Below, in pieces: positions 22,066 through 35,231 of a stretch of DNA of 64,000 bases. The notes beneath the pieces were generated by a model that had not been told where the DNA came from, did no database searches, and worked only from the letters and a program-made list of their open reading frames with translations. The position numbers were made by a program, and so were the translations under genes. How positions within the stretch are numbered: the first letter of the stretch is position 1; each line of letters begins with the position of its first letter. Source of the DNA: Flammula alnicola. Taxonomy: Eukaryota; Basidiomycota; Agaricomycetes; Agaricales; Strophariaceae. Location of the stretch: contig JADNRV010000111.1 in the NCBI GenBank assembly GCA_015499995.1, positions 62,001 to 126,000 of the forward strand, read 5' to 3'.

Positions 22066-24427
22066 AACTGTAGGAATTCAAAGTCGGGGTGACAGGTGAT
22101 AGAAAGAGGCAAGTTGTACCCCGACATTTATGAAATTTTACAATTGCCCTAATGTTTCCGGGCTGCCTTGCCGCTGCCATAACAATGACAAGAGGCGCAC
22201 TTCTGGAATCTCCGCAAATAGCGTTTGCGCGTAGATTGCGATAAAAATAGGGGCAGGAAGCCCTCTGCAGAAAAGGTGTAAGCTATGTCAACGTAATCCA
22301 TACCCAGAATAATCTATTATACAGCAGATAAGCCGAGACGCGGGTCTATAAGATCCACAAAGAACAAGCTAATAACGCTAACGCTTCTCATCCACAAAGG
22401 CGTGGGCATGGTCGCCTACGGCACCTTGCTTGAACATCAACATGATAGTACCTCAGAATCAACCCCACTAAGAAGCCCGATTGGCGATGTACATCATCTG
22501 CCAGACATCAACGATCTTCCACTGCCTCGAGGCCCACCTGCACGGGTTTACATATGCAGAGGAGCAAGCATTCTGGTATTAGACCCGCATGGGAGCAAAA
22601 TCTGATATCGTTGTTGATAAGTCAGTACACATCATAGGGTCATATTGCCTTAGCTCTCGTTCCTGCCCTTCATTGGTCCGAGAGGCTCCAGAACGCGCAT
22701 GCACGGATCAATCGTCAATATCTTATTAAGTTTGTTATCCATAAACTCTTGAGAGATCATTAGACCATTACCAAGAGTTATGAGGTCATGACAGTCTCAA
22801 TCACAGAGATAGAAAGAGATGGTAATACTACGCTTTACCTTCTGGACCGGTAGGAATCAAGGGAGGCTCTTTGATCCTTGTTCATCCGATGCCATTCAGA
22901 TGCCAAGCGACGAGCTACACACAAACCCTTGTATTCGAATGTATTTATGTATTCTAAGCATATGCACGGAAATTGTGTGAGCGAATTATTCTACTAAAGA
23001 TTAGTGGGTTTCAAATGCCCTGGACTTGTGCTTCGGGCAGAAAGCTTCGCCACAATGCCGATTGACAATGTATGCCTCGTGTGATGATTGCTGTCAGAAC
23101 TCCGCCGTAGTGGGTTATGATGCGGACATGTGGATAGCATGTTCGGGCCGCTATACACACGCTCCGAAAGACCTGCACACAGCAAATTCAAGAGGATTTG
23201 ATGATTTTCGATCAGAGAAGCGAAGCAAAACACTCACAGACCAACAGGTGGGCCTCGTTGTGTTTTCCGTGCTACATATCCTACCCGAGAAGAATAGCAA
23301 TATCATGGATTTCGCAAGAGATATCGAAGTTACACTAAGTACATGCAAGTCGTGGGCGTCGGGATATGACAAGGCGCGATGACGTGCTTTGTCCAAACTT
23401 GGCAAAAGGCTAGAAACGGTCGCTCCGAACCTGTTACTTACATAGCCGACAAATGATGGATGCTTCCGATATCACTCCCTGACAGTCCCTGACCCACAAC
23501 TTCGGGTCGCACACAGCTGAGAGCTTCTTCATAAGTGTGAGGGGATGGAAATATATGGAGCTGAGATTCGCTGAGATTCGTTGGGGATCGAAAACGGTTA
23601 AGATTCAGATGTTGGGGAAAGTTTGGGAACGACACAAAGGAAAGTTGAGATCAAACATATTGTCTGCCTGGCACCTGCTGATTGACAAGAACTACTGAAT
23701 TCTACTCATGTTACGCCTGCGTACGGTACGTACCTGAGAAGGCTGAAACAATTCAGTTGAGGTAGAAATCGTGAAAAGACATGAACCCTTTACTGACTTC
23801 AACGCACGGGCTGGCAAGGGTGTACGGACATTCTCGCTCGTGTCGCCAATTCAAAATTGGCTTCTGAGAAAGAATTGAAATATTCGGATCGCCAGGATTC
23901 GATAGGACTTCATTAACATTTAGTAAGATTGAATCAACAGTGGTCGAGACCCCCATAACAGTGCGTCTAGGTTAGTAGGGACGGAGTCCCGACTCCCGCC
24001 CCATCCCGCCATCTCCTAGACACTACGCCAGAGAAATACCTTGCTTCCGGACGTTCCTGGAGGTCGTACTTACCTTCGCACCGATAATAATATGTCCGGG
24101 TGCGGCACCATCGGCATGGGAATTGATTTCTATTGGGCTATTTCAGTATGTATCCTTGTGGATGACTTTCAACTTTCATTTATCAGTTCGATCCAACTTT
24201 CAGCTTTCTCGCTCTATTTACGTGCTTGGATACGGGCTTAGAAGTGTCACCCATCGATATACATATCATCCTAAAGTTATTCGCAATTTAATGATGCACC
24301 AACGGGCTCGAAGTTGGAGGGTAATCTCTCAGTCGTAGCTACATAATATGCACGTCAGATTACATAACTCACGGGAACAGTTGTGGTTCGATAGATGATA
24401 TTGAAAATCAACTGCGGAAAAAGCTCG
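22066..24427. other. intergenic upstream of acyl-CoA oxidase
   Basis: Holds the acyl-CoA oxidase promoter and about 2 kb of unassigned DNA. The longest frames (plus 23026-23382, 118 aa; minus 23956-23753, 67 aa; minus 23635-23438) match no family I know and share no clear splice connection. GCTGAGATTCGTT-like duplication at about 23560-23582 is a short tandem repeat. Confidence 0.4.
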
Positions 24428-24435
24428 GGTCCAAC

Positions 24436-25039
24436 CAAGGGGGTGCGCGAAACAAAAAAAAAGACCTAGGGTCGAATTATTTTTTTCGCCCACTTTTGGT
24501 GGACTAACTAACTATGTAATCAGGCACACATCCCGATATGGTAATATGACATCACTGACACTGCTTTCCGTTTATCTTCTGCTCATATATCCATCTGATA
24601 CCTGCAAGATAGTTGTTTCTATCTTCCTTTCATTGGATATTTTGTATATTATTTAACATCTTAGACAGTCTGAAGCTTTTAACTGAGTGTAGAAGCAGTG
24701 AAAATTTATCAAACATTGAATAAAGATGAGATTAGAGTGAAAAAGGTCTGAAGACTTGCAGTTTATGGAAATCGCAAGCGTTTGGCTACAGACAGACTGG
24801 ATTAGTCATCCAGTGACTGCCACAAACTAATGATCATTCATTCTATTCTCATTCCATGTGCACTAACAGCCTATTTGAGCGAAGTTATGAGTGCAGAAAG
24901 GTGACAAAACACCTTTGTATCACTCAAAATCACAAATTTTTAGGCACTTGTAGAGGGGTCCAAAAATTTTTTTGGGCGGCCTACGGCTGGACTAACTAAC
25001 CCACCCCCGGTCCGGCATTCTGATTCCAACACCCCCTTG
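24436..25039. mobile_element. hAT-like non-autonomous element, 604 bp
   Basis: Perfect 10-bp terminal inverted repeats CAAGGGGGTG (24436-24445) and CACCCCCTTG (25030-25039), flanked by a perfect 8-bp direct repeat GGTCCAAC (24428-24435 and 25040-25047). An 8-bp target duplication with CA(A/G)GG-type ends is the hAT signature. Subterminal blocks contain TGGACTAACTAAC at both ends (24500-24512 and 24988-25000). The interior is AT-rich without a transposase frame, so it would depend on a transposase supplied elsewhere. Confidence 0.85.
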
Positions 25040-25047
25040 GGTCCAAC

Positions 25048-28000
25048 GGCCAGGAGGAGCCAGGAAATAATCGTGTGCAAATGGGCTTGGAGAGAAGCAA
25101 GGAAAATCTATTCATTACAGAGAGTAGCGAAAACAGGCACAATCGTTTCAACAGCTCCGCCTACAAAATGCTGCGGATTCTTGACATGCAATCGTGCTTC
25201 TTGTCGAACTGATGCATTGTATCTACCAGTAAATCACGTTTATTGCCTTTTTATTTATCAAGGAATTCCAATGTTCAACGCCACAAAGCAGCTGAAATGA
25301 ACCAAAACATAAGACTCGACGAAGATTGAATGAGTTCATGGTAAGCTGTCGAGATATCTGCACTAAAGCATGACATTCGTGCCAGATCATTAAATGATCG
25401 GTTTGAGCTTCTTTGAAGGACCATGATCCATGAGACGCACATGGTATGGCAGGCAATTTTAGCAGCATATCACCGCCAATGTCAAGGGCTGTTTTTGGAA
25501 TACATCCCTTGTTGTTCCAGTGGCGCACCTAAATAAAACCTAAATCGAAGAGAGATACAGCAAAGAAGGACCGGTTAAAGAGCGTCTAAGCTGTGCCAAA
25601 TTGTTTCGAAGTCAGGGTAATTGCGCCACCCGCTCGCTCATCCTTATTTGCATAAGCCTCGTTTGTAACATCAGAAACCTATCGAGCATTTCTAGCCGCT
25701 TCCAGTGGCTCCGTATTCCAAGGAGTCGAAACTGATAAGTGATTTACAATCTCTGATGCAGAGCTACAACGTCATCCCGGCGGATGGAACGGCGCCGACG
25801 TGATGAGCTTATTATCAAGCATACTTGGCACACCAGAGAAACAACGCGACGGTCTGGAACCGGAAGGCAAGTATACAACGGAACTCAGTTTTTCTAAGAT
25901 TCCTGCAACAGAACACCTAGTTCAGCGGACCACAGTGCAGTATCCGCCGCCGAGGACATCATGAATGATCAAAACGTCGTCCGGCTACCTGAGATACCAT
26001 CGAACAGGCCCCGCTGCTCGGCTAGAGGAAGTGTATTGTACAGCGCCATTCTGAATTGAATGAATTGGCAGCCGAAGAAACCCGAAGGCTCTGAAGGGCA
26101 TCATGAACAATCGGGTCACCAAAAGGATAGTTGCACGGGGTTCTGACTAGGCGCAGAGTAGAGTCTCGCCAACGTAGTGGTAATGATGCATAGACGCTGT
26201 CGAAAACATGGAAATGTACGAGCGAACGGGGCAGAGTGTGAAGAAAAGTGACCCAATAGATTTAAGAAATGGAAGGACCGAGGAATAGTCGAACATTGCC
26301 ATGGATCACAAGCAAATGACCTTATGAGGATTCGAACATCCATCAAGACCTAGAGGCCTGGAGACCTGGACTATACAGACATCTCCGTTCTTCGCCTTTG
26401 GATCTGCTCCGGCGGGGAGCCAGCGTACAGCGACAAAGATGCACAGGAAGGCACAATGATTTCAGAGTGGAGAAATTGGAACACACTCGGCGGCAGGGCC
26501 GAACAAAACCAAGGCGCGATCCGCATTTTCATGGCGTGAAAACGAAATCTATGAAATGCTAAATCAAGTCCAATCCACGCTGCTACGAAAACAGGTCAAA
26601 TATAATGCTCGCTTTCCAATTGGCAAAAGCAGATGGCTGGGATTCAATCGGCGAGCACGCCAGTGTTGATACAGGCAATGATGATCTCTAGTCTCGGCAC
26701 GAGAAAAGCGAAAGATAGCCTCGAAAACGCAGAGGAGCTAGACTCGCGACCAGTCTGTTCGCAAGCTCACCGGAATACGCCTACAGAGGAGCATAAATAA
26801 AACTTGGACAATCAAAATAGTAGAAGAGAAAATGCGGGAAAAAAATTAGAAAAGTGGTGGATACTGTGGATGAAATAGGAAATATAACGGGAAAGATATC
26901 GCCGTAGGCGGCTTGCAAAAATAATGAGAAATGGGACCTGCACCGCCAAAAACACTTGTCGTGGATCAGAGAGAACGACTATCAAAGATAAGGACGAAAT
27001 TAAGGGTCCTGATCGACAAGACATAGGGTAAAGGTTAGATGCGCAGAATATTCTTTTCACATGGAGAAGAACACGGAAAGAAAGAGACCAATGAAATGGC
27101 GGAACGTAGATGACCGCGATCGCCGATGGAAAATATAGAAAATGGCCAGTTGAGCATCCGAACCAAAGGCGTGTCGTTTCCACCGAACACAGCTTAGAAG
27201 CATGGAACAGGACAAGCATGCATGAATGATGGAACAGGTCGTCAGGTGCAGAGCTCGTGGCGGACCTCGAGGAGATATTTCCCTTGCTGACAGACGAAGC
27301 CATGCCAATGCGTACCCGGCTAAGGCTCTCTTTCAAGCAACGAAGGTGGCCGATCATGCTGCGGGGAATAAAGAACAATCTCTCCAACGGAGTTTGTCCC
27401 TTAGCAGGTACTGCCCAGCCCAGCCAGCAAGGCTCGTATTGTTGTCTCTTGGGCGGTTCCAGATGGAGAAACACGGGAGAACCGCTGGCGTAGGTAAGGA
27501 GATTCATAGATAACATACGCGAATTCCCCACGGATACAATCCAACAAGAGGATTTTCGACGAAAATCGTCGATGATGGTGTATCGATAGCGCTTGGACCT
27601 TTGACTCGTCTAGAAGAGGGTGTGCAGATATCAGTGGCAGGTGAAAGGCAGCCAGGACAAGGAGTGTATGATGGCGAGCGGAACGGAAAGAATCGGAGAG
27701 CGATGCTGAGACAGAGGCATTTGACAAGCAAACACAAATACTTAGCGGCCGGCAGAGTCTGCGTGCCTGGAATTGGAAAATGTTGATGAGGTCAAGCCGT
27801 ATCCCTCTTTCCAGATTCTTTCGGAACGACTGCAGCTGCCGGAATAAGTGGTTCCAGATAAGAGCGGCGGGTCGGGTCAAAAATGTCATTGACGAGTAAT
27901 CGTCAGTTCGACGTTGGTGGGTTCAGCGTTTTCGTCGGAGAACCAATGCCAGTCCAGCTAGCCCAAATCTATGTACTTGAGAGTAGCTGTTCGGCCAGCA

Positions 28001-28334
28001 TAACACTGGGATGTTGGCTGGGTTAAGGCCGCCAAGGGAGTTCCATTGGCCTCTCAGTCACAATTAAAGCGTACAGACCTTCTGTCTTCAAAATCCATTG
28101 ACCAGTTGACCATTACTGAACCAAGAACCAACCTCGGAAAACGATCAATTTCAAGCGAAACGTTATGCAAACAGACTCATTGCAGATTCACCCTCCCCTC
28201 CCTAGATACTTTAGAGACGAACTCTGAACTGTCGACTACTTCCGTGGTGGAGAAGGGTAGTTCCTTGCTGTCTGAAGAAAGATTTAGCACAGTGACTGAG
28301 AGTATAGACGTAACACGAGAAAATTAATGCACAC
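25048..28334. other. gene-poor, purine-rich stretch
   Basis: About 3.3 kb with no recognisable gene. From about 26100 to 27850 the plus strand is markedly purine-rich, which makes long open frames on the minus strand (27531-26812 and 27889-27401) through absence of stop codons; their Ser/Leu/Phe/His-rich products match nothing and overlap each other, so they are not called. Confidence 0.5.
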
Positions 28335-28646
28335 TTAGTTCTGGGTCCAGACACCGCTGCCCGATACAGTGCTTCCAGGCGAGAGCGGCATGTCGAGAAC
28401 GCCAGTAATGATCGGACCATTGGCAACCCTGAGTTCGACCGTGGTTGGGCCAACGCGTCCGTCGAAGGATCTGGTCGAGTTTAGCTGCCTCACAGCATTG
28501 TAGCTGAGACTAGCCGTGTTGCAAGAGAAGGCGGGGACGCTGGACGCGAAGCTGCCAGAGAAGTTGTACATGAGGTCGTCGATGATGAACGTCGCGGCGA
28601 AGCGGCCACCGGCGGTGGATTTGATGAAACCGTCTGCGGAAGGCAT
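28335..28646 (-). CDS. small conserved protein of unknown function, copy A, 103 aa
   Basis: First of three intact paralogues (others at 38372 and 51643). Starts MPSADGFIKSTAGGRFAATF and ends STVSGSGVWTQN; an in-frame ATG at 28673 would add nine residues but the shared start is at 28646. No signal peptide, membrane helix or cysteine-rich pattern; alternating hydrophobic residues and many G/S/T/N suggest an all-beta fold. One Cys near residue 44. This copy is the most diverged (about 15 differences from the others). Function unknown. The promoter and first codons of this copy have a relic duplicate at 54.4 kb. Confidence 0.75.
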   Translation of the reverse strand: MPSADGFIKSTAGGRFAATFIIDDLMYNFSGSFASSVPAFSCNTASLSYNAVRQLNSTRSFDGRVGPTTVELRVANGPIITGVLDMPLSPGSTVSGSGVWTQN

Positions 28647-30325
28647 TTGTGTTGTGCTGGTGTTGGGAGGCATCGTCAGTTCGTGTGCAGATAAAACTAT
28701 TGTCGAACTCACAGTAGCGAGAGCGAATTGACTTTTCTGATTCTGATGAAACTTCCGGGCGAAGGGTGAGTGTCTTTATACCTTTGCAAACATTGTATAT
28801 TTCATACCTGCGTTCGGCACCATGTCATTCTAGCCAGCCCATTGTGCCTTCCCATTGATATACATTGAATGAATCGGGAAGCTTTCAATCAAGAAATATG
28901 GTGGAGTGTCCTTGGCTTGTCATTCTGGGCTCTTGTCCAATCAAGCGAGCGCGCGACGTTGCAGGGAATTTTCCCTTTAAGAAGAATGGTAGGGCGATCT
29001 TTAACGTCTCTGAAAGGATACACCTATAAAATGCCAGCAAATTCTATAAGACCGCAAGACGCTTGACAGAAAGCTTGATCAATCTTCCATACTACCGTTG
29101 TTGACATTGTCTACGCACGAAAAAGTCAGGAATTCAAATCCATTACAGGTCCGAGTTTACTAATACAAAGCCCGGCATGATGCTCTGCACGCCTGGTATT
29201 TCCGATTGGGTGATACACAGTGTTGCCGTTGTGGCGATGTAAGAAAATATTCGTCCCGTACACAAAACATCGACGACAGAAAAGAATATATGAGCTGAGA
29301 GTCGACCTGCAAGCTTGCTTAAGCAGAACTCAGTTTAATGCAATTCTAGAGTGAGTTAGACCACAATAGTCCTCGTTTGAACACCTCCGGATGACGTATA
29401 ACCCGAACTTTCCGTGCTTTCTGATAAGTAGCTGTTTGATCAAGGTCACTGCATGTGGCTGCATCGTGATGTCGCTCAACCCTGGTTTCTGTCGTCTGTC
29501 TGTATTCTTACACTTCTTCTATGCCCACGTTCTAATCTGTGAGCGGGGATCCGCTGCACATTATTTGCATGGGCGACGAAGACGGGTGAGTACCACCAGT
29601 AGCCATGGTACTCATCAGAAGAGGAGGGGACGACCATCAGATATCAGTGAGCTCCGTTGATGTCTGACAGTCATCCAACCTTGGGGCATATCACAGTACG
29701 ACAAGTATCTACAAAGGTCCTGCACAGTCTGTGCTGCGTAAGATACACTCGGTGTCGACATGCCGTTGTTGTGTCTACCCCAATCGGGCAGGATTCTCAA
29801 CAGGAACTAACCTCGGACCGGCGACTGCATTTTGGACCCATAGCCCTTCGTCGAGCAATGCGATCTATGCTGCTAGTATGCACGCACTGCAACTCAAGGT
29901 CGCGGGTGATCGAGCTGGTAACAAACCCCTTCCTTCCGGTGGATATGGTGCGAGGCTTGGAGTCGTTGGAGTGTCAACGGCCACTCCAATCTTATTAAGA
30001 ATCGATTATTTGTATGTACATGATTGGCAGAAGCCTCGACGAACTCGCCATGAACTTCAACTTCAACTTGTACAGAAGTACTAGTAGATACGCAGTCTCG
30101 CAGCATCATCATCACCGCACTTCGTTCTCTCCTCCTGCAGGGTTGGCCCTATCCATTGTTTCACCCCATGGACAGAGAGAATGAGTATGTTGTCTGGCTG
30201 AAGAAGGGCTGTGTTGCTGCGCGGCCTGCGGCTGCACTCAAAGGTCGATAAATAATCTGCTCGCCTTGTCACTGCTTTGCACGGATTTTCTCTATCGTTC
30301 TCTGTCACCTATCTCATCAGCAGCT
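28647..30325. other. promoter of copy A and intergenic stretch before RTA1 gene
   Basis: 28647-28890 is the 5' leader and promoter of the 103-aa gene (TATA-like TATACCTTTGCAAAC region duplicated at 54.5 kb). The rest holds short plus-strand frames (29391-29660, 29657-29998, 29731-30084) that match no family. A small hairpin GAGTACCACCAGTAGCCATGGTACTC sits at 29586-29611. Confidence 0.4.
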
Positions 30326-31706
30326 ATGTCCTCTGTCATCAGTGCAGCAGCAACTGCTAGCAGCTCCAGCACCACACTCTCTTGTATCACCTCAATACCA
30401 GATAAGAATGGCCATGTTCCTATCAACGATTGTCGCGCACTATATAATTACTACCCTTCGTTTGGTGCCGCTATCCTCTTCAGCATCATATTCGGAATCT
30501 CGCTTTGTCTGCACACTGTGCAGGCATTTGCTTGGAAGAAGGTGGGCTTGATGCGTTCCACGTCGTCAGAGGATGTGCGCTAACTCTAATTCGTGGAATT
30601 TAGAGGTTCTGTTGGGTCATGATCATGGGCGTTGCATGGGAAATGGCGGCCTTTGTCCTTCGCGTCGTCTCGACTCGACATCAAATAAGCATAGCTCTAT
30701 TCATGCCTTCCTTCTTGTTGGTCTTCCTAGCTCCACTGTGTAAGTTCGCCGCTCTGACTCTGTGCCACTTTGAGTTGTCGGCCGTTCTACTTCTACCGAC
30801 TTTCCCCCGTAGGCAACCAGAGCACCCTCAAACCTAGTTCTTGTCCCACTCGTACGCCGACACTGACACTCCGCTTTCCCCACCAGGGTTTAATGCCTTC
30901 GACTACATGCTCCTCGGCCGCATGATATACTTTTACCTCCCATCCCGCTCCATCTTCGGAATATCTGCCATGTCCCTCACCAAGATATTTGTCCTCGTTG
31001 ATGTCACCGCCTTCCTGGTGCAAGCCGTCGGTGGGTCCATGGCGTCGAACGGACCCAGCGAAAGCCAATCGGCCATTAACCTCGGACTCCACATCTACAT
31101 GGGTGGCATCGGATTGCAACAGCTGGCGATCTTGGTCTTCTCATCCCTGGCAGTGCGATTGCATCTCCACCTGGTGCAGCTTGAGCGGAACGGCGCACTG
31201 GCGGAGGCGGGCAGGGAGAGAGGGTGGAGGAGGTTGTTATATACACTCTATGCCTCTCTGACATGCATCACCGTAAGTTCTTCCTTCCCTTTTCCCTAGT
31301 CCTTTCCTTCCCCAGATTGTCATTCGCTAATCCTAGGGATTTTCAGATCCGTATCATTTTCAGGCTCATTGAATACTCCCCCGCTGGCAACGGTAGCAGT
31401 ATTCCGGGCCACGAAGCCTTCTTCTACTGCCTCGATGCCCTTCCGATGTCCGTCGCCGCGTATTTGTTCAATTGCATCCACCCCGGCGCTATCCTCGTGG
31501 GTCCGGATGCCGAGTTCCCAAGAAAAAGCCGCAAGCAGAACAAGGAGGAGAAACGGTTGAAGAACGAGGCAAAGAAGGCGGAGAAGGAAGAGAAACGTGT
31601 GCAGAAGGAGGAAAACAGGGCGGAGAAGGAGGAAAGGAAGAAGATGAGGTCAAGTAGTGGGCTCCCGACCACAACTAAGGATGTGAATGGACTCGAGGTA
31701 GCGTGA
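30326..31706 (+). CDS. RTA1-like multispanning membrane protein, 365 aa
   Basis: Member of the fungal RTA1 family (7TM proteins linked to lipid translocation and resistance to membrane-active compounds). Exons 30326-30541, 30604-30739, 30887-31272, 31347-31706; 1098 nt in frame, introns 62, 147 and 74 nt. The ATG at 30326 follows non-coding sequence and gives an extracellular Ser/Thr-rich N-terminus, then TM1 YPSFGAAILFSIIFGISL. Family hallmarks are WVMIMGVAWEMAAFVLRV, LAPLWFNAFDYMLLGRMIY formed across the 30739/30887 junction, and TKIFVLVDVTAFLVQAVGG. The last helix (EAFFYCLDALPMSVAAYLFN) is followed by a strongly charged Lys/Glu-rich cytoplasmic tail (about 310-350), probably a single long helix or coiled coil, unusual in length for the family. 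Confidence 0.88.
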
Positions 31707-33104
31707 TACAAGGGCCCCGGCATCAGAGGCCGACGAAGGATATCGAACGACGAACGGTACCAGCTTTCTTGGCTCTATCATTGTATCTGAGTGACACTAT
31801 GTATTAACTTGAGTCAATATCCTCCCCCAAGCCTTTTAAAAGTACTCAGTAGTATATTCTACAATGGACAAGAATGAAATTCTGAGAGTGAGCGCTGAAT
31901 CGAAACGTTTCGACGTGAATACGCAGAGCGTTGGGTGTCTGAGTTCTACGGGCCCCAGCATGGGCTCTCGTCCACGTTCTGTGTAAATATCCTCTTGGAG
32001 CGCTTGTCTCGATTGCCTTTGATATCTGGGCAACGTTCAATAGTGATCAGCGTATGAGAGCATCCCCGATGAGCAAAATTACAATGCGTATGCAGAAAGG
32101 TGGTGCCTATAGGTCGTCCGCGTCCGCATCCTCCTCCACCTCCCGCTCATCCGCAATCGAAAACCTCATGCGCAGCCAGCAACGCGTGCCGCACAATCCA
32201 ATCCGGGCTCTGCCAGCATCCACGCTGCACATGAACTCTCGCAAGTTGGGGCACCAGGCATTCAGGAATCAGGGGAATCCTGAAATGGTCCATGTCCGTG
32301 TCGTGCAGCACAAACTGTCTGAGGGGTCCATAACCCATGCCTCCTCGATATCGCCCGAGGAACACCCGAGCTCGAGTTGCAAGATCATGGTCTCGCGCAC
32401 CTGGAAGAACTGCTCAAATTCTAGCATAGCCAAAATCTGCGGAGAGTACAGAGAGGTGAGTAAGCAGTGGCATGTCCCGGTCGCATTGTCGAGGGTAACC
32501 TTGAGCGAACGCAGTAACGGAAGGCTCCACCCCGGGTGGGGTGCATGTAGACATCGACGACAATGAGGAGGAAGCCGGAACACCCGACAAGCCCGAGCTA
32601 ATAAACCTCGTCATAGCCGTATAACTGGCCTCCAACTCTGTCAACATATTCACCGCAGCATTCCTCCTCATCTGCAGTGTCTCAGGTACATATCGCTGCC
32701 TGCTAACAGGCACAGTCGCAGAAATGGGACTTCTCCATACACAACAGCCATAAACGTCATTGGCCTCGAGTTCAACTCATTGGTGAGGTCACGCTCGGAC
32801 CGACGATTCCTGGGGTCCATAGAAGACAACGACTGAGAGGACTTAAGCAGCGTCGCCGAGCCGAACTCGGTGTCTTCAGCGTCCAGCGTAGGGTAAATAC
32901 ACGAAATCGGATTTCCTGGGGCGAGCACTGGTGGGCAGTAAGAACACGGACACACCATGATTCGTTGAGGGCGTCATGCAGCGTAACATGACTCCGGCAT
33001 TCGAGAGACGACATGGAGCCCATCGAAGAGCTTCCAGATGATGGAGGTGCGAGGACTGGAGGAGAAGAGAGGAAGGAGACGGAAGTGTATGCAAGAGAGG
33101 GTCT
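31707..33104. other. degraded F-box/LRR-like remnants, no intact gene
   Basis: Minus-strand frames between 33094 and 32147 contain fragments reminiscent of basidiomycete F-box/LRR proteins (LPLLRSLKVTLDNATG, about 32520; DMDHFRIPLIPECLVPQLARVHV, about 32290) but in different frames and with stops. Best read as an eroded gene; the assignment is weak. Confidence 0.3.
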
Positions 33105-33522
33105 GAAACATCAAAAGATTATTTTTCGCAGCTAGCCCCGAACATCTTTTCCGGTGATAGAGAGGATATTTCTGTCACGGTGCTCTTGGCTTGAACGACT
33201 GGGAATCTATGTAGTAGAAAACTTTATAACTGAGCAAGGGTAAGGGCAATGACCACAGTAGGAATGATTTCCAGGTCACCAGGAGCTCGGCTCGACAGTC
33301 TTGTTGAGGCCGGAAATATGTGAGTCCTTATGTTCATCATTCGACGTATGGCTGACGTTCAATTGAGACTTTTAAGATTCAGATAATACTCACCATGATT
33401 GAAGAAGACGCAATAAATTATCTACGGGTCATATGGCTATATTAGTAAAGAAGCGTCAGAGTGATAGGTAATAGTACATTGTAAGCATTCGGCCAATCCG
33501 ACTCAACCAGGTTCTTTCCTAA

Positions 33523-35231
33523 TCATCTAAATAATGGCTGCGAGCATGGATTGGCGTCATCCATCTCAGGTAAACCGTCATAGAGTGAGAATGTACCTCT
33601 ATAAGTATGGGGGGGATACGTAATGGAAATTTTCAAGCCATCCGATATGTGCATCGAAAGTTGCGGCATGATATCTACAGTGGGTCGACGAGCGAATGTA
33701 ACATTCACCGATTTCAGTTTCTTGATCCTCTTATCTTCGCCGCTCTGCTTACGCAGAATAAACTCCAGAAGAGCGTCGTCGGAAAAGTGTGCCTCGGTAA
33801 GACAGGTAAACTTCTCCAAGTTCGGGCACAGACATTCGTCGTCTGCTTTCGAATGGGCGAAGGATTGAAGGAGGGAATCAGAGACGGGAGAGTTGCTCAT
33901 GTCATGAGGCATAGGAAAAGTATGGAAGGACGACCCTGGTGAGGCGAGAGAGAGAGAGAGAGAGGTGAGGGATGGGCACAGATGGAGATATTTGACCAAG
34001 TCATGCGCTGAAAATAGCCGAGGATCGGTAGAGAGCTCTTGAACCCCTCCACCTGAATTAGAGAGAAGCCGCGTTAAGAATGAAGGGCCCGCCGTCGGTG
34101 ATCGTGGCGTCCAATATTCAATTTGCGAAGTTTTGGAGCGTCAAACGCGGCGAGGAACCCGGGAATTTGCTCTGTTTCAAAAAGCCACAACGATTCGAGG
34201 AGAGGGAGGGAGAAGGTGGGGAATTCCGTGCGGTTTCCGGGATTAGCGCCGTATCCGACGTACAGCCTACAGGAAACCAAACAGAAGCACCTCTCCAACA
34301 TGCGAGTAAAAGCATCTATAACTGTACCAATAGGGCTCCACTGGTAACCATTGAGAGTGTCACCATTGAGAGTGAGGTGAGTGAGTTTGGACCAATTAAG
34401 GGGAAAGTGTGAAATATCTGCATTGATGCCAGAAACGGAAATTTTGCGCAGGCTTGAAGCCTGGAATAGTCTGCAATCATTCCATTCTGCATCGGGAACC
34501 GCTCCACTATGACTGATGGTGAGGGAGAGAGCTTCAAGAATAGGAACCTCGGATGGCGAAATTTCCCTGAAATCCGTGAGAGACGTTGCAGGGCAAGCCA
34601 ATGAGATATTCTTCCATCTCGAGGACGATGGCAGAATCCATTGAAAGAATATCTTGCAGTGATCAATTGGTGGTACCATGTCCCATCCACAGATGGAAAT
34701 GCTGAGCGGCAACGTTCCAGACCTGGCGATCCATCCCTTCACAGCCGCGGCGCGTATCTCTGTTAGTTGCGAGACCATGAGAGGATCGCCCATTCTTACG
34801 CCATGAATTGATGCATAGAATGCAGGACTCGATTTGGGGACGGCGATATGGAGTGCCGCCCAAAGCCCTGGCGTCGTCATGGCCAGGCTTCTCCAATGGC
34901 TCGAGACCCGAGTGAGCAGCATGGGCGCCTCATCGTTACTCATCGTTGGATTGCGATCGAGGGGCAGGCAGGATATGAAGATTTCCCGCAAGATATCAGG
35001 AGGAAGTCGACGCATAGGGGAGATAAGGCCGCGATATTTGTTGATCGAGCAATTTAGGTCGTCCTGTTCTTGACGCAGATTTCGAGCCCTTAGCTCGATA
35101 CCAGCTAACTCTTCTTCGATCTTCGCTAACCGTGCTAGCGGCTCCTTCAAAATTTCCTTTATCGCGATGATCTCAACGTCGGTGGGGACGTAATTCGTAC
35201 CAAAGACGCTATCGAATCGGATCTGGCTCAT
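33523..35231 (-). pseudogene. F-box-like protein gene, left copy, frameshifted
   Basis: Starts MSQIRFDSVFGTNYVPTD, has a coiled coil (about 25-65), then the F-box-like motif MRRLPPDILREIFISCLP (about 73-90) and a long LRR-like C-terminal half. F-box proteins usually recruit substrates to an SCF ubiquitin ligase; large expanded families are normal in mushrooms. The first frame stops after 385 codons (34074). Compared with the right copy one A is missing in the A-run at 34122-34124, which shifts the frame; the downstream frame resumes (33999-33523, VKYLHLCPSLTSL...). The (CT)n run at 33946-33964 is in frame here, unlike the right copy. A C-terminally truncated but stable product cannot be excluded. 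Confidence 0.8.
33946..33964. repeat. (GA/CT)n microsatellite, 19 nt
   Basis: GAGAGA run inside the F-box-like coding sequence. The right-hand copy (49170-49190) is two nt longer, changing the frame. Confidence 0.95.

Noticed and set aside
26317..26345. tRNA-like B-box (GTTCGAATCC on the minus strand)
   Set aside because: No A-box, anticodon arm or acceptor pairing could be built around it.
26812..27531. 239-codon minus-strand frame (and 27889-27401, 162 codons)
   Set aside because: Overlap each other in different frames within a purine-rich block; no motif, domain or splice logic; composition typical of stop-poor non-coding DNA.
30841..30886. TTG-initiated start of the RTA1 third exon frame as a separate gene
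   Set aside because: The segment is intronic: splicing 30739 to 30887 creates the family motif LAPLWFNAFDYM in frame.
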